Of a stretch of 64,000 bases of DNA, positions 55,878 to 64,000 are shown in pieces (the stretch's first letter is position 1; each line of letters opens with the position of its first letter). Both the position numbers and the translations under genes were made by a program. The notes under the pieces were generated by a model. The model worked only from the letters and a program-made list of their open reading frames with translations. It was not told the DNA's origin and did not search any database. Source of the stretch: Manihot esculenta (taxonomy: Eukaryota > Streptophyta > Magnoliopsida > Malpighiales > Euphorbiaceae); contig NC_035168.2 of NCBI RefSeq assembly GCF_001659605.2, forward strand, positions 7,372,058 to 7,436,057. Reading direction: 5' to 3'.

Positions 55878-58247
55878 ATGGCTACGGTAAGTATGTCTTT
55901 TCTCTCTTCTCAAATTTCTGAACTAACCTCTATGGTGAGAAATTATGGTATAGGTCAAGCCCAACAACTTCAACAAGCACATACAGGATTCTATGGACAG
56001 CCAAGACATAATCCCTACCTTGACACATACAATACAAGTTGGGGAGACAATATGAGCTATGGCTATTCAAGGACAGACCACTACCATGACTACCAAAGAG
56101 ATCTGCAATACAATCCATGTTGGGGGGACAATCCGAACTATGGCTATGCCAGGGCTGACTACTACCAAAACTATCAAGCCCAAGCAACACCTCAAAACTC
56201 CCATATGGAACTTGAAGAGATGGTGAGAAAATTGGAAATTTCTGGGAAAATTCTCCAACAGCAAGTGGATCAAGCGGTCAACTCAATGAACGCGCACATA
56301 TTAAGAAGGGAGGAAGAGCTTCAAGATCTATGGGACGATGACGAAGAATCAGACCAAGCTGCTGAATCTGCGGCACAAATCACCACTGCAAAAACAGCAC
56401 CTGCTGTCCAAAAATCAGCAACCTCAGAAATTGCCCCAACTGAACCAGAAGTTGCTGCACTTGCTGAAACTGCCAAAATTACACCAGAAATTACAGAATT
56501 TGCTGTTGTCCAAGTTGCTGAAAATAGAGACAGCAACTGCTGTCAAACTGCCACAACCACTGCTGCCCACAAATCAGCACCAGCCGAAGTACCTGTTACA
56601 TCCCCTGCTGCTGTCCATAAACCAGCAACTGCTGGAAGTGCCCCAACTGAACCAAAATCTGCTGAAATTTCTGAAACAAACCAGCCCCCTGGAGAATCCA
56701 GCACAACCAGATTGCTAGCACAGGTAAGTTGTTGTTTGCCCTCCCAAACTGAGATAAATCCAAGGCAAAATGCTATTGCCATCACATTGAGGAGGGAAAA
56801 GGAGTTACAAGACAATAGGGATGAAAAATTGCAAAAACAGGGCATGGAAGAAATTCTGCCAGAAAGTGATCAGGGCAGTGATTTGCCCAGTTTACTCGTA
56901 GGAACTGACCCGATCGCTGGGCAAACTAAGCTGTCCAGCAGTGGTTTGCCCAATTCTCCAAAGAAGGCAGAAAGTGATTTGCCCAAATCAACAGACCAGG
57001 CAGAATCAAGTCAAAGGCAGAAACAGCAACCTATGGAGAAATTCAAGGTACCTCCTCCCTTCCCAAAGAGATTTGCAAGGTCCCAAAAGGAGAAAGAGGA
57101 AAAAGAGATATTGGAGACACTTCGCAAAGTGGAAATTAACATTCCCCTACTTGATGCTATCAAACAAATACCAAGGTATGCTAAATTTCTCAAAGAGCTA
57201 TGCACCAATAGGAGGAAACTTGCTGAACATAAAAAGGTAAGTGTGGGGGAGTGTGTTTCAGCTGTAATCCAAAGGAAACTTCCCACCAAATGCAAGGATA
57301 GAGGAATGTTTGCCATTTCATGCAAGATAGGCAATGTGGGGATAAAGAAAGCCATGTGTGACCTTGGAGCTTCAATTAATGTTATGCCCCTTTCTATTTT
57401 TAACTTGTTAAATGCAGGTACACTCAAGGGCACCAGCATTGTGATCCAATTGGCTGACCGATCCATTGTCTACCCCAAGGGAGTGCTAGAAGATGTGTTG
57501 GTGCAAGGGAACCAATTAGTCTTTCCAGCAGATTTCTATGTTATTGACATGGAGGAGGATAAGGGCAACATCACCTCTGATATCTTACTTGGGAGACCAT
57601 TCTTGAGCACCGCAAGAACAAAAATTGATGTGCATGATGGCACATTGACCATGGAGTTTGAAGGGGAAATTATAAAATTTAATGTTTATGATGCCATGAA
57701 ATTCCCCAATGATGTTTCTCCTGTTTATGGCCTTGATATAATTGATGATTTAAGTCAAGAAGTTTTTGATTTTGATCAAGAAAACTTACTTTATGAAGGT
57801 CTTTGCAGGAGAGAAGAAGTGGACAGCAACATCATTGAAACAGAAAAAACAGCAGACTGTTGTAACTTGCTGGATGTGGGCGATTTGCCCAGTGATTTGC
57901 CCAGAACACCAGAAAATCTGCTCAAATCACAGCCCAAATCAGACAGCAAACAGCAGAAATCAGCACAGACAGCAACTACACCAGAACTGAAACCATTGCC
58001 CAGCCACCTCAAAAATGCCTACTTGGGAGCTGGAAATTCACTTCTAGTAATTATTTCTAACCAGCTCAGCCAAGAAGAAGAGGAAAAGCTCCTTGATGTA
58101 TTGAGGAAACACAAAAAGGCAATTGGGTGGACCTTGGAGGACATAAAAGGCACCTCAAGACCATTCGGTGGAGGCTCAAGACAGGATGCAACACATGGAA
58201 AGCATGTTGCAGCTGCTGGTTCAACACTTTCTGCCCCAGCACCGTGA
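55878..58247 (+). CDS. Gag-protease ORF of F unit 3 (789 aa)
   Basis: This is intact and nearly identical to units 1 and 2. It has Ala at the unit 1/2 variable position, as unit 2 does, and a private Ser for Thr in the DDDEESDQAAES stretch (near residue 157). The retropepsin CDLGASIN block, ILLGRPF and the truncated RT run-in are present. Its upstream promoter LTR3 is split by G between the TATA box and the PBS, so an intact LTR3-driven genomic RNA would have to read through or around 10 kb of G. Confidence 0.85.
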   Translation: MATVSMSFLSSQISELTSMVRNYGIGQAQQLQQAHTGFYGQPRHNPYLDTYNTSWGDNMSYGYSRTDHYHDYQRDLQYNPCWGDNPNYGYARADYYQNYQAQATPQNSHMELEEMVRKLEISGKILQQQVDQAVNSMNAHILRREEELQDLWDDDEESDQAAESAAQITTAKTAPAVQKSATSEIAPTEPEVAALAETAKITPEITEFAVVQVAENRDSNCCQTATTTAAHKSAPAEVPVTSPAAVHKPATAGSAPTEPKSAEISETNQPPGESSTTRLLAQVSCCLPSQTEINPRQNAIAITLRREKELQDNRDEKLQKQGMEEILPESDQGSDLPSLLVGTDPIAGQTKLSSSGLPNSPKKAESDLPKSTDQAESSQRQKQQPMEKFKVPPPFPKRFARSQKEKEEKEILETLRKVEINIPLLDAIKQIPRYAKFLKELCTNRRKLAEHKKVSVGECVSAVIQRKLPTKCKDRGMFAISCKIGNVGIKKAMCDLGASINVMPLSIFNLLNAGTLKGTSIVIQLADRSIVYPKGVLEDVLVQGNQLVFPADFYVIDMEEDKGNITSDILLGRPFLSTARTKIDVHDGTLTMEFEGEIIKFNVYDAMKFPNDVSPVYGLDIIDDLSQEVFDFDQENLLYEGLCRREEVDSNIIETEKTADCCNLLDVGDLPSDLPRTPENLLKSQPKSDSKQQKSAQTATTPELKPLPSHLKNAYLGAGNSLLVIISNQLSQEEEEKLLDVLRKHKKAIGWTLEDIKGTSRPFGGGSRQDATHGKHVAAAGSTLSAPAP

Positions 58248-59408
58248 CAGATAGCGATTTGCCCAGTGATTTGCCCGGTGCTTGCCCAAGTCACTGGTCA
58301 AATCACCCCCAGGCCAGGAAGTCCCTTTCCCTTTCATTCTTAAATTTTTCCTTTATATGTTTTACATTGAGGACAATGTTTGGACTAGGTGTGGGGGTAC
58401 TGTTAGGTTATTTTTGCATCGATTCCATCATCTTTTTGTTTCTTTTTATTTGTTTCTTTTTGTTTCTTTTTGCATTGTTCTTACCCCTTTTTGCACACAC
58501 CAGAATTTTTTTTCACTTTTTGCACACACACACAGAATTTTGTCTTAGCTAATTGCTCTACTCAACATAGATAACAAGGTTGAAAGAGTTTCCTTATCTC
58601 ATGACCCCATTGATTTGCCACCCCTTTAAGCCTAAATTGAATCATTCACAGTATGTTACCTTCACTTAGGGAGTTTTTCTCTTGAATTGAATCCTTAAAT
58701 GTGCTAAGGTCAAGAGAAATAAAAATACAAATACATGCAAACACAAAGCTAGTGTAACTCCCTATGAGCTGATTTGCCCAAATTATCATGAAAAACCAGC
58801 ACAAAGCACAAATCACAAACTTGTTCCAATGGTCTAAGACTATGAACTGAGCCTAATAGCCACTTGGAGAAGTAACTGACTGAGTAACCGGGGGTGTATC
58901 ACCCATGTACACAATCGCGTAAAAAGGTCAGTAACTTTTTCAAGCAAATAAGTTTCGATGGTCTAGACTATGAACAGAGCTAGTAGCCACTTGAACAAGT
59001 GACTAACTGAGTAACCGGGGGTGTATCACCCATGTACACAATCGCGTAAAAAGGTTAGTGACTTTTTCAGGCAAGGATAAGAATAAGTGCTGCTGAAAAT
59101 AAAAATAAAAAAAAAAAAAAAAAAAAGAGAAGAGAAAAGGGGCAAGTCACTCCTAGGGGTTGCATTAAAACTAACATAAAAGATTAAGCATAATTGATTC
59201 AAAAACCTTTCTCTTGACCATGGTAGGTGAAAGGAAACAAGGAAAGGAGAGGATGACCTTAGTGCATGTACTCTATACTGTGATAATTCAAATTAGGAGT
59301 CTAGGGGGGGTTGATTAAGTGGTACTTAGGCTCTAAGGAAAAAGGGGGCTTGATTGGCTAAGTTATTTGTTGCTTGAGGACAAGCAAAAAGCTAGGTGTG
59401 GGGGTATT
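58248..59408 (+). other. F unit 3 3' non-coding region
   Basis: It has the same components as in units 1 and 2: AGTGATTTGCCC motifs, internal CTAGGTGTGGGGGTA (about 58385), T-rich tract, tandem duplication (about 58827-59070), A-rich tract (59095-59126) and polypurine tract 59394-59408. No pol sequence is present. Confidence 0.8.
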
Positions 59409-60930
59409 TGATCAAGCATAATTTAGCCACATTTTTATCATAATTATTATTGCTTATTTACACATTTTTTAGTTTAATTTATGGTTTTTATCTTGTTTTT
59501 ACAGAAAAGAAAGAAATTGGAAAATTGGAGAAAAAGTGCAGAAAATCTACAAAAAGGTGATCTGCCCAGTGATTTGCCCAAAAATCTGCTCCAATCACTG
59601 CTCTGATCAAGCTAAGGCAGAAACCCGGAGGCAACAGATAGCAGTGATATGGGCAGTGATTTGCCCAAGAAACTCGAAGATCACTGGTCAAATCACTCGC
59701 AGAGACACAGAGGACTGACTCACAGAGAAGCGATCTGGTCAGTGATTTGCCCAATCACTTGAAGAAACTGGTCAAAGCACCGGGCAAATCACTTTGACAG
59801 CAGAAAATTGCAGCAGAGCGGGAAAATTGGCAGCAAACAGAAATCCGAATTTTCAGAAGTCCAAATCCAATCCAATCACTTCCAACACAAATCCAAGAGC
59901 CACGAAAGAGCTTCTCATCCAAGGAAATCCAATTGCAATTAAATTCAACATCAAAAGAGGAGTCCAACACCAAATCAAAAAGGGATTTCAAAACCCTAGA
60001 TGAGAGAATTCTTCAGCTATAAAAGGAGGACTTCCAAACCAGAAGAATCTTCTGATCAGGAACTCAGCACCTTCTCCCTCGCCAGAAACTCTTCAGCTGT
60101 TCTTTCTTTTCTTTTTCTTTTCATCTTTTTGTGTATTTAGTCCACTATGAGTGGCTAAACTCCTTATTTTCTAGTTGAAGTTGAGAATATTCAGATTTGT
60201 TATGAATTGGGAGGTTTAATACTCCATTGTTGAACTCTTATTTGTTTCAATATTTATGCAATCTGATCTTTTCTACAAGTATTACTTTGCTTTTAGAATC
60301 AATAAGGGCCCATTGCTTTTAAATTGCTTGAGTAATATTGTTTGAATGGTTTAGGTCCGTAATTGCTTGGATTGTTCAAATACACATTCAATCAGGTTGC
60401 ATAATCTAAACTTGACCACGCGGTTGGCAAGGATAGAATTGGGTTTCTCTAAGTCTTAATGCAATCAACAGTTGTTCGATGCTACAATGCCCCAAGGACG
60501 TTCCTTGGCAACTTGTTGATTAGTGTTTGATTAGCGAACGTTTCCTAATCAAACTAGAACTAAGGAGGAATTTGGATTGTGAGAAGCGTCTTCCACAACC
60601 AAAACTAATTTATTGAAATCAAAAAGGAGTCTTCAAATAATCAATGATCAATTCTGAACAAACTGAATTAGACTCATACTTCAACTAGAAGCCTTTCTCT
60701 TATTGATTTATTCATCTTTAAATTACTGCTTTCTTTTACTATTTAGTGTTAATCCATCAACTCAAAAACCCCCCCTCTTTTATTTACTTGTTATTTACTT
60801 TACCTTGGTCATTATTAGGAAGGTCTTTAGTGTCAATTCCCTGTGGTTCGACCCTATTGCCACTATCTGCAAATTTATTTGTTGATCGTTTAATAGGTTT
60901 ATTTTTGACGGCTTCGACAACCGCCTATCA
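59409..60930 (+). repeat. F LTR4 (1522 bp), outer right LTR
   Basis: It closes the array and ends CAACCGCCTATCA, with two private changes near the end against CAATCGCTTATCA elsewhere. The TATA box is at 60018. It is followed by ATTAT (60931-60935) within an ATT microsatellite. Confidence 0.93.
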
Positions 60931-60935
60931 ATTAT

Positions 60936-62777
60936 TATTATTATTATTATTATTATTTCATTGTTTTATTTCATCATATTATTTACCTTTTTCTTTTTCT
61001 TTTCATGCTTTCATGAAATGCAACACATCACAGCTAATCACATAAAGGATGGTATTGTCACCATTAGTCCTCAACATCTCCAAATGCCAGGGGCGTAGAA
61101 TGGGCCTCGCTGGTCTTTCTCTTACATAACATAACATAACATCCTAAAGTGCCAGGGGCGTAGAATGGGCCTCGCTGGTCTTTCTCTTACATAGTGCCAG
61201 GGGCGTAGAATGGGCCTCGCTGGTCTTTCATAACATATCATCATAACATAACATCAGAGGACTATGGATCACCCAACAACCATCCACATCAACATCAAAT
61301 TATGCAATGCAACATATTCGTGAATTTCTAATGCAAACATCCTAGAATATTTCATGGCATTAATGATGCATGAGTATGCTTTCAGATTCATTCATTTGTT
61401 CATTTATTCAATTACTTTACTTAGAAACTTAGGGAGTTATCCCACTCACCTGGTGACTGAAGCTTTAACAACGGACTCTGAACGACTATCTCACAACCGG
61501 GGGTCTCGGTTCCTCGGGTCCGAACCTACACAGGTGGACTCAAATGAGGCACCAAACAACAAGAACATAACTCTAAACATACCCCCAAAAACCTCCTAAA
61601 ACACCTCAAAACATCCCTAGAAAACATGCAAGAAAAGGCTGGGAAGGGCACTTTCGGCGGCACCTTCGGCGGCCGAAAGTCCCTCCAGAGCCGAAAGTCA
61701 GGCAGGTTCGGCGGCACCTTCGGCGGCCGAAACTCCCAGACAGAGACGAAACTCATGCATGTTCGGCGGCACCTTCGGCGGCCGAAAGTCTCGGACAGAG
61801 CCGAAACTCCCACTTTCGTGGCAGGCTTCGGCAGCCTAAAGCTGCCTCTCAAGCCATGTTCGGCGGCCGAAACTCCCTTCGGCTGCCGAACCTGGTTTCT
61901 GCCAAGGGCAGAAACTTGGCTCCTCTTGCCTCTAAGTTCCCAAACTTCCTAATCATGCATAAAACTCTTCTACAACACTCATACACAAGCATACAAACTC
62001 CTAGGGGCCTCAAACTAACTTAAACCCCAACTACAACACACAAGCAAGCCACATTGTTCACAAACCACATAAAACCTAACATTTGCTTAAAAACTCATAC
62101 AACCCTATACATGCCATTCTACCCCATAAAACAACTTAAAACTTACTTAAAACACGTAAGGAGCTTAAGATCGGCTCTTACCTCTTGAAGATCGAGAGGG
62201 AGACGACCTAAACTTGGAGATCCACGAAAATGAGCTCCTGAGTTCCCAAAGCTCCAAAACTTGTTTCAAAAGTTCAAAACCTCCAATGCAAGCTTAAAAC
62301 TCAAGAAAAATAGTGGGGATTTGAAGGAAAAACACTAGATTGGGAAGAGGGAGGTCGGAAGCTAGCTGTGGCCGAAAATGGGAGAAAGCTCGCCCATTTC
62401 GGCCAAGTGACCCTTTTATAGTGGCTGGCCAGACCACGTTCGGGGGCCGAACTTGCCTCCGCATACATGCCATGTTCGGCGGCCGAACTTGACTTTCGGC
62501 GGTCGAACCTGAACTTCCCTCACTCATGCTTTTCGGGGCCTAACGTGCCTCCAAAACGCATGCATGTTCGGCGGCCGAACTTGACTTTCGGCGGCCGAAC
62601 CTGGGTTTTCCTCCAAAGACTTTTCATGCAAAAACTCATTTCATTTTCATACTTAAAACCATGAAATGCTTTAAAACATTTTATGAAAACATATTTCTAC
62701 CCTACTAGAGGCTTCCGACATCCGAGATTCCACCGGACGGTAGAAATTCTGATACCGGAGTTTAGCCGGGTATTACA
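60936..62777 (-). repeat. Element E 3' LTR, right part
   Basis: The E LTR resumes after F with an ATT microsatellite (to about 60956). It has the three-unit minisatellite (GTGCCAGGGGCGTAGAATGG core, about 61086-61225), palindrome clusters (about 61650-61885 and 62440-62605), a minus-strand TATA complement at 62415-62420 and a donor-like site near 62177. It ends CCGGGTATTACA at 62777. Confidence 0.91.
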
Positions 62778-62814
62778 TTCTCCCCCCCTTAAGAACATTC
62801 GTCCCCGAATGTTC
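62778..62814 (-). promoter_or_regulatory. Polypurine tract and hairpin, element E
   Basis: On the minus strand TTAAGGGGGGGAGAA abuts the LTR. The perfect hairpin (62793-62814) precedes it in reading direction. Confidence 0.87.
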
Positions 62815-62867
62815 ACCAAACAACACATAACATACATACTAAACACGTAAAACACTTCACACTTACC

Positions 62868-64000
62868 TTAAAAGAGATGAGGATATTGCTGGAGCATGGA
62901 CTCCCGTGTCTCCCAAGTGCACTCTTCCAAGTTGTGGTGGTTCCACAGGACTTTCACCATCGGGATTTCCTTGTTTCTTAACTTTTTGATCTGGGTGTCT
63001 ATGATCCGTATTGGCTGTTCAACATAGGTGAGATCCTCTTGGACCTCCACATCATGCTCACTAAGAACCTTGCTCGGATCTGACACAAACTTCCTCAACA
63101 TCGAAACATGGAAAACCGAATGGATTCTTGCCATTGAAGCAGGTAAATCCAGCTTGTACGACACATTCCCAATCTTTTGCAAGATTTCAAAGGGTCCGAT
63201 GTATCGTGGGGCTAGTTTACCTTTCTTCCCGAAGCGAACCACTCCCTTCATTGGAGACACCTTGAGCAATACCAGATCCCCCTCCTGAAACTCTAACTGC
63301 CTTATGCAAACGTCTGCATAACTCCTCTGTCTGCTTGCAGCAGTCTTGATTCTCTCTCTGATTATGGGTACCACCCTGCTGGTAATCTCTACTAGCTCAG
63401 GCTCTGCCAAGGCCTTCTCTCCAACTTCCTCCCAGCAAACAGGTGATCTGCATTTCCTTCCGTACAAAGCTTCATATGGAGCCATCCCGATGCTAGCATG
63501 ATGGCTGTTGTTGTAGGCAAACTCTACCAAAGGTAGATGCTGCCTCCAAGAACCGCCAAAGTCCAGCACACACATTCTGAGCATATCCTCGATAGTCTGG
63601 ATGGTCCTTTCCGACTGTCCATCAGTCTGGGGGTGGAAGGCAGTGCTGAAATCCAATCTAGTACCCATGGCATTCTGCAGACTCCGCCAAAATCTGGAGG
63701 TGAACTGGGGCCCTCTATCTGACACTATCGAAACAGGAACCCCATGCAGCCTGACGATCTCATCCACATATACCTGCGCCAACTTGTCCACAGAGTAGCC
63801 ACTCCTGACAGGGATGAAGTGAGCAGATTTGGTGAGTCTGTCCACAATCACCCATATGGAGTCCAATCTGTTGGACGTCGCCGGTAACCCTACTACGAAG
63901 TCCATAGCTATATTTTCCCATTTCCATTCTGGAATCTGTAGCGGGTTAAGCATTCCGGCCGGCTTCTGATGTTCAAGCTTCACCCTCTGACACACTTCGC
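62868..64000 (-). CDS. pol: Element E integrase and chromodomain (partial, off right edge)
   Basis: This is an open minus-strand frame of about 377 codons ending QQYPHLF at 62868. It enters from the right edge in the integrase zinc domain ([15 protein letters not shown]). All three catalytic residues are visible: Asp of AMDFVVGLP, Asp of SDRGPQF and Glu of GQSERTIQ. Then come the GPF/Y module ([18 protein letters not shown]) and the chromodomain ([19 protein letters not shown]). No stop or frameshift is seen in this part. Small changes against G include SYADVCIRQLEF for [12 protein letters not shown]. The gag, protease and RT parts lie outside the window. Confidence 0.88.
   Translation of the reverse strand, partial: EVCQRVKLEHQKPAGMLNPLQIPEWKWENIAMDFVVGLPATSNRLDSIWVIVDRLTKSAHFIPVRSGYSVDKLAQVYVDEIVRLHGVPVSIVSDRGPQFTSRFWRSLQNAMGTRLDFSTAFHPQTDGQSERTIQTIEDMLRMCVLDFGGSWRQHLPLVEFAYNNSHHASIGMAPYEALYGRKCRSPVCWEEVGEKALAEPELVEITSRVVPIIRERIKTAASRQRSYADVCIRQLEFQEGDLVLLKVSPMKGVVRFGKKGKLAPRYIGPFEILQKIGNVSYKLDLPASMARIHSVFHVSMLRKFVSDPSKVLSEHDVEVQEDLTYVEQPIRIIDTQIKKLRNKEIPMVKVLWNHHNLEECTWETRESMLQQYPHLF

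Larger units (their letters stand above)
33803..60930 (+). mobile_element. Array F: three tandem gag-protease units sharing four LTRs, with G nested inside
   Basis: This is an Athila/Tat-like non-autonomous element present as LTR1-unit1-LTR2-unit2-LTR3-unit3-LTR4, all in the same direction. The LTRs are 1522 bp each (LTR3 after removing G) and units are 3655-3656 bp. Each unit has a tRNA-Asp PBS, an intact 789-codon gag-protease frame, a long 3' untranslated part and a polypurine tract. Only the outer ends carry a target duplication, ATTAT (33798-33802 and 60931-60935); the site is ATT-rich, so that match is weaker evidence than a complex one. Unit 2 and unit 3 share variants absent from unit 1, and LTR3 and LTR4 share variants absent from LTR1 and LTR2. 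That pattern suits stepwise unequal exchange after one insertion. Confidence 0.93.
33229..64000 (-). mobile_element. Element E: Tekay-type gypsy, minus strand, runs off right edge
   Basis: Element E starts TGTAACGACCCG at 33229 inside the integrase of D. Its 3' LTR is split by array F. After the LTR end at 62777 come the polypurine tract, hairpin and the integrase/chromodomain frame, continuing to the edge. GACGA (33224-33228) is the expected left target copy; the right one is outside. Removing F and one ATTAT leaves an LTR of about 2416 bp. Confidence 0.9.

Noticed and set aside
63028..63288. Plus-strand ORFs across 63028-63798 and 32499-32759
   Set aside because: They are antisense shadows of the integrase frames of E and D.

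Overview
The window looks like heterochromatic or intergenic DNA of a flowering plant (eudicot). I find no host gene, tRNA, rRNA or CRISPR. Essentially all 64 kb is retrotransposon, inserted into one another. The evidence for a plant is Ty3/gypsy chromovirus polyproteins of the Tekay/Del type (gag, zinc knuckle, protease, RT, RNase H, integrase, chromodomain), an Athila/Tat-type gag-protease element primed by tRNA-Asp, and an L1-like plant LINE. A Euphorbiaceae host (for example Manihot) is a weak guess from memory of similar proteins.

Layout. (1) The oldest layer is a decayed LINE on the minus strand (1-518, 2257-2708, 29404-about 29479), interrupted by a solo LTR (519-2251, TSD AAAAG). (2) Element A, a Tekay-type gypsy on the plus strand (2709-29398, TSD CAAAG), is inserted in the LINE. 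Its gag is split by element B (5337-12753, minus strand, TSD GCCTA) and its 3' LTR by element C (18874-28257, plus strand, TSD AGCCT). (3) After rearranged LTR pieces (about 29480-29848) comes element D (from 29849, minus strand). D's integrase is interrupted by element E (from 33229, minus strand). E's 3' LTR is interrupted by F (33803-60930, TSD ATTAT), and the third LTR of F by element G (45553-55620, plus strand, TSD TTTAC). D and E run off the right edge.

F is the most striking object. It is a head-to-tail array of a non-autonomous Athila/Tat-like element in the order LTR-internal-LTR-internal-LTR-internal-LTR. All four LTRs are 1522 bp, and each internal unit has an intact 789-codon gag-protease frame with no RT or integrase. 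One TSD flanks the whole array, which suggests one insertion followed by unequal recombination.

How the parts relate. G is the only nearly complete, potentially active copy; one TAG interrupts its polyprotein. A has three nonsense codons and one frameshift. B and C look like non-autonomous passengers. C has apparently identical LTRs and an intact gag but a dead pol. B has nearly identical LTRs and keeps only a nucleocapsid-like ORF. All Tekay-type copies share dense GCCGCC palindromes in the LTRs and a perfect hairpin beside the polypurine tract. All copies whose gag start is visible also have a possible 5'-leader intron (donor in the LTR, acceptor just before the gag ATG). LTR divergence estimates are by eye.
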